DNA from: Nymphaea colorata
Taxonomy: Eukaryota > Streptophyta > Magnoliopsida > Nymphaeales > Nymphaeaceae
NCBI RefSeq assembly: GCF_008831285.2
Contig: NC_045142.1
Location: 3,291,001 to 3,355,000, forward strand
DNA: 64,000 nucleotides
Direction: 5' to 3'
The stretch's first letter is position 1. The number at the start of each line of letters is the position of its first letter. The position numbers and the translations under genes were made by a program. This document shows, in pieces, positions 1 through 12,216 of the stretch. Under the pieces are notes generated by a model. That model worked only from the letters and a program-made list of their open reading frames with translations. It did no database searches and was not told the DNA's origin.

Positions 1-2614
1 CTCTTGTTGATCCTTGCCTGGCTATCTTTTTCTATGAGCCATCTCCTTTGACAGATGTCCCATCTTGAAAGCATCAACCTTTTCCTTCTTAAATGAGACA
101 TAGATGTATCTCTTATTGTTTTTAGGTATGCCATGCTTTCATAGTTATCTACATCAACAGTGGACATTTTTTCAAACGTTTTGCCTCGATACTTCGCTTC
201 ATTAAGTTGGACACAATGATTTTCATTTCCCAACAAAGAAATCACGAAGAAAAATAAGAAGGGGGTGAATCATGTCCTTACGAATTAATAAACCATATCT
301 ATAGGCTCAAGGATTGATGGGTAGGGTAGGTAAATATTTGGTACCAAGGAAAGATCGTGTTTGGTAAGATTCTAGTGTACAATTTAAGATAGACTAGAAA
401 TTGCAATCATGAACGCTGTAAATTTGATTTCCTTCTGGAATTTTTGTCGAATCTCATTTTTTTTTCTTTTCAGGTAATCATAATGTTTTTTGAAACATAT
501 AAAATATGATGTTGGTACGATTTCATAATTGGGAGGGAGAGGATAGAAAGGGTTCGACTTTAGTTTATAAAACAACTTGCCAGATGGAAAATAGATTTGA
601 GCCAAAGAGATGCAGTAAATTCAGAGTTTACTTTGACTGCCCTTGGTTCCACACTCTTCAAAAAATTTCCCCTGATTGTAAGGTGCATTTTTAGTATTAA
701 ACGATCTCCGATGTCCATTTTGCTCACATGGGCACAGGTACCATTCGGGTGTGGATGTGGAGATATGGGTACGAGTATGGTAACTTTAGAAAATTTGAGT
801 ATAGGTTATGTAGAATGTATATGTAAATACATATAGTGTATATATGATAATCCACAAAAATTGGAAAATATAGAATTTTGGTAGAAGGGAAATAATACAT
901 AAAGAAAGAAAAAATCAAAATTAAAGAAAAAATTACGTTTAAAAATATATTTTTTATGTTTTAAAATACAGCCGTAATGTTGCCTTTTCCGCATACCGAA
1001 ACAGGCACATACGCATATCACACGTGTGACTTAGTGTGGTCTAGGTATTCTAGGCAGAATCCAAGAAGAATGCAACAGGAAATTGTGGAGCACAAGAATT
1101 AGAACTTTTGCTTCTTCATCTTCAGTGATTGCATCTCCTGCTCTGCCCATACACAGACCCAAAATTCAAAATTTTCATAAGGGCACAAAAGAATCATGTT
1201 TATGCTGATGCATATTGATAACTTTTTAGATTTAACCATAACTGAGGGGATACCTGTGATTCATGCGAGCGTGGGTTATCATGCTCAAGATCTGAGAGGT
1301 ACTGACTTACTGTCTTCGTCTTCTTAATTAGAAAAGAAAGAAAACATAAACTGTTTTTGCAGATGACGTGACATTTCATTGAAGACGAGTTTTAGGTCAC
1401 CATTGCTCCCATGCCACAGAAAATTAATTGAAGTTGTACAGTCAGAATGGTTGAGCTTGGGGAAGAGACAAAACATGGTCGGCAAGTTTCTGCAAAATTT
1501 AGATTGATATCCCATTATACATTGAATGCCATGATTTCGCAGCTCATTTTGATTAAGGTGCACTTTCATGATCAACATCATGTATTCTTAGTTATGTTAA
1601 AATTTTAAGACTGCCCTTAAGAATCACCTCCCTCATATATAAGGAAAATTAGAGACTGAGAGAATTAGAGACTTGTTTGAGCCGTATCAAAAGTTGGTTG
1701 TCATGATATTTCTCTCTCTTTCTTTATGTATATAATATATATATGTATGATGTTCTATATTAATTTGTGAAAATGTACCTTATTTTTTTGCAAATGAAAG
1801 CTCAAACCTTAAATGGCGTTGATTGTTGTGTTTAGAGCTGCATAACAAGAAAACCTGCAGGAAAACTTGTTTATCTTCATGAAAGAAACCTGAATTCTTG
1901 GGGTTCTCCCTTGATTGACAAGCAAAAACTGATTAAGTGACGCCAACGGGGCTTCAATGTAACGTCTCAATCTGATTCAATGCGAAATAACCCTTCATGT
2001 ATGGAAGTCAGACGCGAGGCACATCTCAATGATTCACTTCAATTTTTACTGTCTAGTTTCTGCTACTGATCAGGTTAAAAGGAAAAAGAAAGTGGTTTCC
2101 ACTTGATCGGCCCCACCATCAATAGGTAACATGATGTGGGATCCACAGGCATATTTGTCTCTCTCTCTCTCTCTCTATCTATATATATATACATGTGTGT
2201 GCATGGAGCTAATCTCTATGCGTGATCTTTGGTATCTTTTTCTAATCAACAACTTATGATGAAGCCAGCAGTGAGCCTTATGTGCTCTATTGCTGGCCAG
2301 TAGCAGAGAATTCCCTTGAACGCACGCTTTTCTGTACAGGAAGCACCAGTTTCAACAGTTCCCAGGTATCCCTCAAGGGCACTCAACATCCTTTTTCAAC
2401 TTTTCCTTTTCCATTTTCTTTTTTTTCTTTTTTTCCTTCCCTTTGTTTGTTTGTCATTTCTGCATCGGGTACACATAAAGAAGAGCTAGACCGAAGCAAT
2501 AGCTCTTCAATCATCTCCATCTAACAAAGAAGAAGGGAAGAAGACGAAGAAGAAGAGGGCAGATTTTCCTGGTCGTCTCTGTTCTGTTATTTCCTGTTGG
2601 TGAAGATTCTTCTA
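1..2614. other. Gene-poor left flank
   Basis: No gene is supported here. At the extreme left, reverse-strand positions of about 230 to 1 read open in one frame, and an overlapping frame ends at a TAG at 32-34; this may be a coding relic but I do not recognise it. Around 720-840 there is a GT-rich stretch (repeated gggtacg/gtatgg words) resembling similar stretches near 14.6 and 15.7 kb. A short CT/TA microsatellite lies at about 2158-2198. The last 150 bases before the next gene are T-rich and then purine-rich, as expected for its leader. Confidence 0.5.
2158..2198. repeat. (CT)n/(TA)n microsatellite
   Basis: A CT dinucleotide run passes into a short TA run and a GT tail, upstream of the small gene that starts at 2615. 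Confidence 0.8.
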
Positions 2615-3070
2615 ATGTCGAGGAAATCAAGCAAGCGCATTAGTTTCAGTCCAGATATTAGAACTGAGGAACCAACCGTTATGAAGCAGTATAACGCAGG
2701 ATCAAGGCAGGCTACGAGGGGGAGAAGAGCGAAAAAGACGACCAGCTATGTCTGCTCTTTTCATCTCCCCAAGAATCCCATCCTTTCGCCGCTAAGATTA
2801 CTCCGGCGAATCGGAGCCGGCGCCTCAAAAGCCATCCTTTTCATGTTCAGCAGGAAGCCTGCTGCAAAACCGCCGGCAGTGAGGTCGAGGCCAGGGAGTT
2901 CTCACGGTGAATCTCACCATAAGGAAGCCATTGAGGATTGCATAGAGTTCATCAACTCCTCCTCGTTCTCAAGGTCAAATTCTGTCAGCGAGCGGCCTAC
3001 TAGCCAACCTTGTGCTTGTCTACCAACACAGAGCACCAACATGGTAGCTGTTAGAACGCAGAAGCAGTAG
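2615..3070 (+). CDS. Small plant 'Josephin-like' protein
   Basis: Single-exon reading frame of 151 codons plus TAG. The frame is open upstream through a TTG at 2597, but the first ATG is at 2615 and gives MSRKSSKRISFSPD, a start typical of a plant-specific family of short basic proteins often named 'Josephin-like' in databases. Visible parts are the basic KRISFSPD N terminus, an RRGRRAKK-like basic patch, the conserved LRRIGAGASKAI segment near the middle, and a conserved EDCIEFINSS..SRSNSV block close to the C terminus. I see no catalytic Cys/His arrangement of a true Josephin deubiquitinase, so the name should not be read as an activity. Biochemical role unknown. The upstream 100 bases are GAAGAA-rich, consistent with a leader. 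The family label is from memory of similar proteins. Confidence 0.68.
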   Translation: MSRKSSKRISFSPDIRTEEPTVMKQYNAGSRQATRGRRAKKTTSYVCSFHLPKNPILSPLRLLRRIGAGASKAILFMFSRKPAAKPPAVRSRPGSSHGESHHKEAIEDCIEFINSSSFSRSNSVSERPTSQPCACLPTQSTNMVAVRTQKQ

Positions 3071-3346
3071 AATGTCCAGAGACTTAAAATGGTGTTCCAC
3101 AAATGTAGTGAGTGAATTGACTACCAGCAAATTCCATTGCCTTAATCTCTTGCCATGGATAGTTGTTAGACATGTTTTCTGCGTTTGCAGAATCACGGTT
3201 TCTGTATGTTCGTGTTGGGGATGAATAATTATTCAACAGATTTTTGCTATACATATGCAAACACAATCAAAATATCAGTTTAAGATTTGCTTGAAAGACA
3301 ACTCTATGGAACGTGTATTTCATTTCCGCCACACAGAAAAGTGGCC

Positions 3347-3417
<71 letters not shown>

Positions 3418-4885
3418 AAACCAATATTAACTAAAGTTTAACCAATGTTCTCAAAAGGAGAAAAGTAATGGTTCCTCAAAAGGAGATGCCAGTTGACTGC
3501 TTTTGTTTGTGTATTTACATGTGCACGCAGGCATGCTTGCCTCTGTGCGTGCGTGTGTGTGTGTCTTGCTCCTTGTGGGCTTCAAACTTTACCAGGCGCA
3601 GACAGAAGTCAAGTGCAGAAGAAGAGATGCATTGATTGTTTGAGGACACAGCGTCAAAGGCAATCAACTAGACTTTGATTCCGGGCTGGTCCCGATCGCT
3701 AGAATGCTCGCAGAGTCGCCAGTCCCTAAAACCAAAGAGCGACTTCTCCTTCTTGGCCAGTTGGATGGTCGGTTGGACCTGGAATTTCCATGTCTGAAGA
3801 TTAAATGCTTGACAGAGATGCAAGGCAGACCCTCTGTGAGTCAAGTGGTCCCTTTCCCGCTCACTGCAACTTGAAATTTGGACTGGGCTTAGCTGGGTTG
3901 GTGTGCCTGATTAGGTGGGCGAGCAGCGAAAAGGCATAAAAGCCTTCAAATTGAAGGAAAGCAAAGACTTTCCTAGAAGGCAAGAGAGATACTTTGAAAT
4001 GTTCTGCACCAAGAACAGCAATCGGACACTAACCGCTCAACTTATGTGCATCCAAAAAACAACAACGCCAAACGAACAGACGTAAGAAGAGGGAAAAATT
4101 GATTGAATTAGCAAAGTGTAGTTAAACACACTAGAGTCGCTCTCTAAGCATGGCCTGACCTGTTGAAACTTCAGTCGAGCACGCCGTCGTACCACGGGCA
4201 TCTACCTACTTCGGATTTCGATAATTGAATTACATGGGGAACCAGATTCCATTGAATTCAGTTAAAAAACAGAAGAAAAACCCAAAAAGGTAGCCTGATC
4301 AAGAGTTAAATCCGTATGCGCATAGCCTAGCTAGAATTTCATCAAGGAACACAGAGCGATTTTAGTTGATACTTGGGCCAAACCATCAAAAGTCCAAGTC
4401 AATCTAGAGCAATTGCACTAAACATTCATTTCCTTGACATAATTCCCATCAATCTTCAATATTTTATGGATAGCCGAACTACAGTAGTCTCTGACATGGT
4501 CCGCAGTTGCAAATTTTTCTTGGTACTCGGCACCACCAAGAACTTTCTCAAATATGATGAGCAAAAATTATCGGTTTTACAAGGCCAAAACATCAAATCA
4601 GTACACAGACCGAATTTAGAGATTTGGAAGTTGTTGACAACTCTTAACGGCTGTCAATTACAGCCAAGACAAAATGAAAATCCTGTGGTTAGCTGATTAT
4701 ACCAGCGTTCACCATATCTCCAAGCTGAACCAGGACGCCCTACTATTTCACTCTGTAGACTTTAGGAAAGCCGAGAAAGGGAATCCAGGGTTTGTCCAGT
4801 TAAAAGCAGATGCTCTACGAGCAAGTTGAAACCTTTCTCATTCATTGCCATCAAAACGGTGAGGATGATACTAATAACCTTGAGA
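3071..4885. other. Intergenic region between the small gene and TRM7
   Basis: No gene recognised. It holds the 3' flank of the small gene, a compound CT/GT microsatellite at 3349-3413 and, near its right end, the 3' flank of TRM7, which is transcribed toward this region. Short open frames at 3493-3678 and 4373-4696 have no recognisable similarity and look like chance. Confidence 0.5.
3349..3413. repeat. Compound (CT)n(GT)n microsatellite
   Basis: About 19 CT units pass directly into about 14 GT units without interruption. On this strand it is pyrimidine-rich, then alternating purine-pyrimidine. Confidence 0.95.
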
Positions 4886-7800
4886 TCACTCATCCAGCGA
4901 GAGCTTTTCAAGGTTTTTAGGGGCATGACAGGCAGCCTTCTTTAGTTCAAGCGCAGTTCTGTAGGGTGGAGCAATTGGAGGCTGAACAGGATCTAGACTT
5001 TGATAAGAACTCCCTTCAACATCTGGAAGGGGATAGGAGCGATCCGAATCATATCCCCTTAGATCTCCACAAGCCAGGAATGGGATGTAAACCTTGTTTG
5101 GTCCTTCCAACCACCCACTACTGCAATCTGTAAACTCAACTCATCAGTTTCATAAAAATCCAATACATAAAAGTAATAATGAGAGAAAAGGATAAAAAGA
5201 AAACAAATGGTTAACTTTGCAGGAAAATTGCTGTATTTCCTATATATTTCAATTTGGTGTTCATGATTATCATTTAATACTGTGATTCAGACTTTGAGCA
5301 ACTTTAAAAGCACATACTAGTGAAAGTGAGGTATCAACCATGAAATCTTAGTTCAAAAAGCATACTAGTCAGATGCTTGGCTCAGATGCAAATGCATGTC
5401 ACGTGTGACACACTCACATCACACATGTCAACAGTACATGAGACATCACCAGAAGGTCACAGGGAAGAGAGGAAGGAGAGAGAGAGAGAGAGAGAGAGAG
5501 AGTACCTGAAACATCACCAGAAGGGCTGCCAACTTTTTCAAGAAGTTTGTATAAGTCTTTTGGATTAAATCCATCTGGAGGACTGTAATTCTCACAAACT
5601 ACAAAAGCCTCTGCATTGCAGTAACATAGGCTTATAACATGACGGAAAAATTAAAAAAAAAAACGGCTTAATAGAGAGAATCAATACTATCCATCAGAAA
5701 CCCAAAAAGCTGACATTGATCAACAAACCTATGCTAGAATTACGACTGCTCTTTGGCTTAGCCACAGTAACAACAGGAAAAAACAGCTTCAGCTGCAAAA
5801 GAAAACAGAAATATCATATTAACCATCAATAACAGCATTGTCAAGTACTTTTAAGTTTTACGAAATAGAGGTGGAAAAATGAAAACGCAAATAACTGAAA
5901 ACAAATGGATATATTAGCATAAGCCTTTCAAATGACAACTTTCCATACTTGACAGTAGAGTAGGCTTGTATCTTTACCCCGGAATATCTTTGCAATATAT
6001 CTCCCTCCAACTCGCAGCACATGAGTAACAATAGTAAGCCCCTGTACACAAAGTGAAAATCTTCAATCACCATAGACAGAATAGATACCTAATCTGATGC
6101 ATAAATTGCATTTTCAGGAGGTGAGTCCCAGAAACCACAAAATTCTTCGCAAACAATGGATCTCGACCCCAGGGTGTTCACATGATGAGAGAGGGCTGCC
6201 CTGTTTGACAGACAAACCACGTTCAACTCCTATGAATGTCCACCCTTAGCATAAAGCCAATGTAACTATAGGCAGTTGGATGAGGGTCCTCGGTTTGGGG
6301 TTTTATGCTGTCATTAGCAACATTGACCTTTTTCAAAAATTCTAGATGCAACAAAACAATTCTGCAGAAACAAGAGGAAGGTTAACAGAAGGAAGTTGCT
6401 CTTACTGCTAAGATAAGCTGGGACTGTACATATTCGTCCATGTCATGAAGTCCAGTAACTGCAATGAAACTTAATTTTGAATTGCAGTAATAATTTGGAA
6501 CCATTACAAATGCAACAAGTAGCCAAAGTATATCTCACCATCAGGAGCACCATCACAGACTACCAAATCAGCCTTGCATCCATCAAAATGTTTTATAACC
6601 TGATAAGAACATTGTAAATGTCAACCACAAAATCATTGACGCAACTAGAGGAGTACAAAAAGAGAACAGCTATCTCCTGGACCATACACAAAAGGATGAG
6701 ATCAATGAAATATGATCTCACCATGATGAGGGAGAGAGAGGTTGTGTTCAATTGTTTTACGCCACTGGTTGTGGTGTATATTCCTCTAAAGAATCATGAA
6801 ATATCACAGGAATGCAACTGGTTGTTTTATTTTCTCACATGATTTTCTTGCACACGTGCACACACAAGGTCTCAGTGAGTTGCACTTCTTTTTTCCAGAA
6901 TAAACATATCAGACATCAGGAACTCAACCAGCACTAATAAACATTACAGACACTTCATGTTTTAATGTGTAAGCTTGTTTTGCTATGTCCATGACACACC
7001 ACATAAGAATCAGATTAGACAGATTCTTACCACTTCAGCTGTCCGAGCATTGGTAATATCTCCCTGCACTTGAATAACACCATCAATTGGAGCCATTGGT
7101 TGAAGATCAATAGCAACAATAAGCGGGAGTTCAACCTCCTCACTGCAAAACCAGAATAATCTGGTCATCATAAAAAATTTGTTTCTACAGGTTATAGAGA
7201 AAAAAGAGGATGCAGTTAACCGTTCTGATTATCTTTATTATTTCAAATTCCAAGTTGGCAAATTGCACATAGCGACAATTTATAGCACACGCAAGGAAAA
7301 ATAGCATGTGGCTCAAGATGAAAGAAGAAGACTGACAGTCTGAAACCATGATCACTAGTCTCCAGCAGGAGATTCATGAAATTTCACAGTCGGTTGACGA
7401 CTATAAGTACAGGAAATAAAACCCAGCACAATCAAGACAATGATTCCAGGTGTGTTTCCCACATAACAATTGGAAAAAAAAATCTCAACTGCTTAGACAC
7501 TGACACAATCAATTCAGGCCTTGTCACAGTTTTCTCAAGAAATTTTGACACAAGACAAGAATAGACACCATAAGCACAACAGGGAACTTGCTGATATAGA
7601 ATCTCATAGCATTTGAACATCAAATGTCTAATAAACCTCCAAAAGCTGAATTACTGTTTGAAGAAGCATTATCATGATTTCTTCAAAGACTGCATGTTCA
7701 GGTGGTTCATGATGAAACAAAATTGACTCCACAGCCCCAGAAATGACAAAATGGAAATCATTGTACATCAACGAGGAAAAACTAACTCAGTTATCCACTA

Positions 7801-10226
7801 AAACCAAGAATGTCTCCATGAAGTTGATGGAAAACTGATACTGGTAAAATTAAAATAACATGTCATCAGAAGTACTAAAGTTAATGAAGGCTAATGAATT
7901 CAAGCTTACAAACTACACACAGGCAGATCAGACAATCTCAAGCAGGACCTCAGGCATACCTTGATTCTGATGCTTGCTTGGCAGGAAGATAAAGCTTTCG
8001 ACTCAGTACCTTTATGAAAAAAACTAGATTAGGTTATCAAATGGTTTTTAGGCAGTACGTCATATGGTATAAGGCATGACATAGAGACGAAAATGACCAA
8101 TAGAACTCTGTAAACTGGACAAATTGCTGCAGAAATGAAGATATGGAAACAAACTAGAAGTCTAATGCAATTTGAAGGTAACAGTTGACCAGCAAATAAT
8201 GACTTAGAAATATACTTATCAGTGAACCCTTAAAAGCAGACACTTTAGGTGACCAGTATAAACTACGCAAAAAGTTGGAACCAAAAATGTATTAAGTGAG
8301 TTAAGTTTGACACTCAGTGGACCAACACCAATAACTACCCAGAATACTGTGGCTCGCACTGCCACAGAAGTTCAGCTGAAATACTATATTGCACAGGCAC
8401 ACAGACACTTACAGATCCTGAAGGTTCATTTTTCAAAGATAGATGAGAACTATAAGAACCGAACTTAAAAACAGATGTTTCCCATACTACCAACATGACA
8501 GATAATTGATGAAACATTTAGTAGGTTGTACAAGCTTACCAATAGCCCATGACAGCTCATGACAGACCGTACTCCAGACTACCAAATACAGAAAGGTCAT
8601 GTGGAATGCATGTGGATGTGGATGGCAGGAAACACACTGTGAGTGCATTTACTTATGAACTAGTAACTAACCTAGTTAGCAATGAAGCAGTAACTAACAT
8701 AGCAACTGACTAATGCTTATAATTGGCCTAACTTCAGAATAAACAAATCAAACTGTGAGGCATAAGATGGAGATAGATCCTCCAAAAGAATCACCTGACT
8801 CCAACTGCCAGGTGCCGCACAAAGATCTACTACACGCTTCACCCCTGCAAAAAAATATAAATTATTTAAGAACAATACAAAAAGATATCTTAACAACAAT
8901 CCTAAATCTGGATCACAGAAAGGACACTAGGACCCTCCAAAAGAAGATCATGGCCAATAGAAGTACCATAGAAGCATGTATGTAAAGGAACATCGGTCAA
9001 CAAAGAACACTACATTGAACAGATTGGACCGAAAGTTGAAATAATTACATCCCAGCGAAGATAGAAAGCAACAGTCAAGAGACAAAAGTGTCACCCTCTA
9101 AATTAACTAAACGGTTCATACAAATGTTTGCAGAGGATAGACTTCCGTATGTTCAGCACAAAGATTACTGTGATCAGTGGTTATTTATTTCACAAAAATA
9201 AACATCGTTTACCTCACTAGACCACTGGATTTAGTAATGGCAACAACTATTTGGTGTTAATATTTTACTAAGCATTGACAAGGAAGGAGGCATTTTCGTG
9301 GCGCCTGATGACAGGGGAGACGAGGACTGAAGCCCCGGTGAACGGCAGTCATGACTATAACAGTCCTAAGGTCGTGAAATTCCTTGTCGGGTAAATTTCG
9401 ATCCACACGAAAGACATAGCGATTTATCATGGAAACTATTTCTATTCACATTTTAATCAGCATAAAGAACCTACAATGTGCAGGGACTTTCTACTTTTGA
9501 ACCTACTGAAATCTGCCAAGAAAGGCTCTTCAAGAGGCAAAAAGATTAGGATAAAAAAGATTGCTTCAAAACTCATTAGAATTTTACGATCAAATGCCTT
9601 AAAGCTACATCACACTGGATTTTCAACAGCAGGTCTCCAGAACCAGAGTTATACAGAACTATCAACACTTCCACATGATCAAGAGCTAGTTGACCGAAAG
9701 GGTACACGTGATGTAAGCTTGATATACACCAATCTACACAAACACAAGCCCAAAACCAAGGAACCTCTCCGATACTAACTACATCTACGAGACAACAATC
9801 CAATCATGAGAGGTTCGCCGCACAAGTCGTTACATAGAGAAGCAAACTAAGGCACCAGAGCTTCCACAGAAATTAAAAATGAAACACCATAAGACGACGA
9901 CAGAACGACAAGTAACCACAATATAACGAACTCCCACCTGAAAACGAGAGCATATGTCAACGAAAGCACTACCTTCAAAGATGTTGAACTCTTCATCGAT
10001 CTGAAGGAGCTTGAATGCGCTGCGAGCGCGCCAACCTTCTTCCTTGGCTTTCCGGTAATAGATATCCTAGCGAAGGAATTCACGTATTGGACTAGTCAGG
10101 CAACCAAACACCACCAACAAAAGCACATCCAGTATCTGCCCTGGAAAAAGTGGCGAAAACAGATAAAACTTTCCGTCCTTGGAGGACAGAGCACTGTACC
10201 CTCTTATCTCGCGATGCCTTCCCCAT
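4886..10226 (-). CDS. TRM7: tRNA (cytidine-32/guanosine-34) 2'-O-methyltransferase TRM7/FTSJ1
   Basis: Complete 316-aa gene in 11 coding exons, joined by GT-AG junctions with consistent phase: 10226-10200, 10066-9973, 8844-8795, 8009-7960, 7142-7031, 6599-6539, 6458-6406, 6041-5949, 5792-5729, 5610-5506, 5127-4886 (TGA stop). It is a cytosolic FtsJ-family enzyme that uses S-adenosylmethionine to methylate ribose at anticodon-loop positions 32 and 34. Visible are the N terminus MGKASRDKR, the SAM motif [11 protein letters not shown] (residues 47-57), and the FtsJ catalytic tetrad K28, D127 (VVCDGAPD), K167 (AKIFRGKD) and E202 (NSSIEAF). The C-terminal [15 protein letters not shown] block is typical of eukaryotic TRM7. 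Length matches the family. The first coding exon is only 27 nt. Intron 2 carries a plastid rRNA relic; intron 10 starts with a CT run. Confidence 0.96.
5477..5502. repeat. (GA)n microsatellite abutting a TRM7 splice donor
   Basis: The GA run on the + strand is a CT run in the TRM7 sense direction. It begins three bases into intron 10, whose donor is GT at 5505-5504. Confidence 0.93.
9298..9428 (+). pseudogene. Decayed plastid 23S rRNA fragment (NUPT)
   Basis: About 130 bp in TRM7 intron 2 read like domain IV of bacterial/plastid large-subunit rRNA. Intact landmark words include cctgatgacaggggag, gaagccccggtgaacggc, actataac, gtcctaaggt and gaaattccttgtcgggtaa. The first word, gatgacaggggag directly before the gaagccccgg block, fits the plastid form rather than nuclear 25S rRNA. 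Most differences from the conserved core are G-to-A or C-to-T, often at former CpG, as in old methylated organelle insertions. It lies on the strand opposite to TRM7, is not a functional rRNA gene, and appears to have spread no further than about 9430. Confidence 0.85.
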
Positions 10227-12216
10227 CAACTCTTCCTGCTCCTGGAGGACGACCGGCGATGGACAGACCAGACGATCGGCGCAAATGGAGCGAGTAGAAA
10301 TGGGGAAATAGACGATGGGTCACCCTCCCAGCAGTGTCGTTCGGGATTTCGAACCCGAACTCCTTCGTCGACTAGGCCATTGTCGTAGGGTATAAATCTG
10401 GACGGACGCAAGTAATGAGACCCCTTCTTGGTTCTTTCTTTCAACGCCATCTGTTTCTTGCATTTCAGTCTCATCCATAAAGGGGCACGGTTCCATTTTC
10501 ATGGATGCTGTGTTCCTGAGTTCGATTAGATGCTACGCTCCTGAGTTGTGGCACTAATAATGCACCAATTTAGTTATAGCTATGGTGCCGGGGTTGGCGG
10601 GATTAAACATCTACGCCAACATGAGTTCTACTCTTATCATCATGAGTTCGATTCCCATAAATGTTATGCTCTTGAATTCGATTTTCATGGAATCAATGTT
10701 CTTGTGGCAGTAAAAATGCACCAATTCTACGCCTAGGTTCGGATATAGTGCTCAACCTTACTAGGAGTCAAGTAGGATAGAATATGATGATTGATGAGAC
10801 CTCATATCATGAAATGAAGTGTATCCACACAAGCTATAATTTAAACCAAGGTGTACTGACAAGTTCAAAGAATAAATCACTCTTTGTGGCACTACAAAAG
10901 ATAATTTTTTGAACGAAAAAAGAAAATAAACACCCTGTCATGGGGATCCGACTTTTTTTTTCTTTCGGAAGATAAGCTTGGGTATGTCATATGGGGTGAA
11001 ATTATTTTGTTAATTTCATGTATGGAACTTCACCCTCCGTAGGATTATCAAACGCCTCCTCCTGCGCTAAACTAGTAATAAAAACATATGGATTGGTTTC
11101 TATCTTAAAATCAACATTGCTGGGTCCGGAGAAAGAAACAAAAAATAGACCGTCCGTGACTCCGATGTCTACTGGATCCGGCAATGACTGGAACGACTGC
11201 TGTCTTATTTTGAATCGTTGGGTTCAAGTAGACTAAGGAAAAAAAAAAAAAAAAAGACCGGGGATGGTCCGAAGTTTTCCTCGATTAAAAAACGATTCGG
11301 ATGAAAAGATATCGACCCCAATTAGGCTTTTAAAGTATAAGAGGCATGATCCGGTTAAAATCATAAGATCGGATGGACTTCAAACCTCACACGTTAACCA
11401 CAGAGTGAAAGGACAATTTATCACAGTTTTAGAGGGTATGATATCCTCTTACTGAACGCACCCGGTTAGCATAATTACCTTCAGCTGAAAATTATGGCAT
11501 TTCCCGAGTGGAGAATCCACCTACAAGAATCAAACTAAACTGTCACGGACCCGCCAACCCAACCTTCATCTAAAATGATGATGAACATTGTAAAAGAACA
11601 TAACGTGTAGAGAAAGGACTCATCAGTGTCATGCTAACTCACACGAATACCCAACTTCTTGACCTCCTTCAGCCGGGTGGCAGAGATCGTGTTAGAATTC
11701 CAGAAGCAACAATTTTTATTACATTAACATGCTCCGTTGGAACTCAGACAAGCCCATCCAACAAACTAAGTTCATCCTTTCAGCAGCCTTGCTTCGAACT
11801 GAATTTTGGACAAAACCCTGCAGACAGAGAAATTACCAACGTAGAAATACAATAAACGCGTCTTTCAGTGATTTTACAGAAGGAAAAGAATGGAAAATTC
11901 AGTTCCTTTAACATCTTAAGCATGCCTTCTTGTCATGATCCATATTTAATTCCAACAAAAACAATTCACGTCTGGAAGCCCTAACAGTTTCTAAGTTACA
12001 CGATTCTACTAGAATCAACTAGTCATTGAAGCACTCGGATGTTGGTTCTGGTGGCAAGTTGCATGAGGGCGTAGTTTCTGAAATAAAGATCAATACAAAA
12101 TTCTCACAAGAGCCAACACCAATTTGCAGCAGCCAACTTCGGCACAAAATGCAATTGCGAACTAGCACTTTGCTGCAGAAAATAACCGTGACACATCCAG
12201 ACCAAGGCTGAGCAGC
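10227..12216. other. TRM7 promoter and RPN8 3' flank
   Basis: Both neighbours are transcribed leftward, so this interval is the TRM7 upstream region plus the RPN8 3' flank. The 150 bases next to the TRM7 start are GC-richer, as in a leader. Between 10497 and 10735 two partly similar segments both end in a TGGCA..AATGCACCAATT word about 160 bp apart. A coding-like open stretch lies on the reverse strand at 11002-11240, unidentified. An 18-base A run lies at about 11240. No further gene seen. Confidence 0.45.
11002..11240 (-). other. Unidentified coding-like stretch
   Basis: Reverse-strand frame open for about 75 codons without a convincing start (first ATG near 11184), ending at a stop at 11002. 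The peptide has a mixed, protein-like composition (for example SLPDPVDIGVTDGLFF) but matches no family I know. The opposite strand is also open here, so it could be chance or an old gene fragment. Confidence 0.2.

Noticed and set aside
2597-2614. Upstream TTG start for the small Josephin-like gene
   Set aside because: The conserved family start is MSRKSSKR at ATG 2615; TTG initiation is not expected in a plant nuclear gene.
10325-10390. tRNA-like A and B boxes on the minus strand upstream of TRM7
   Set aside because: The A box fits but box spacing is only about 25 bases and the B box is imperfect; it is within the TRM7 upstream region and may be coincidence.
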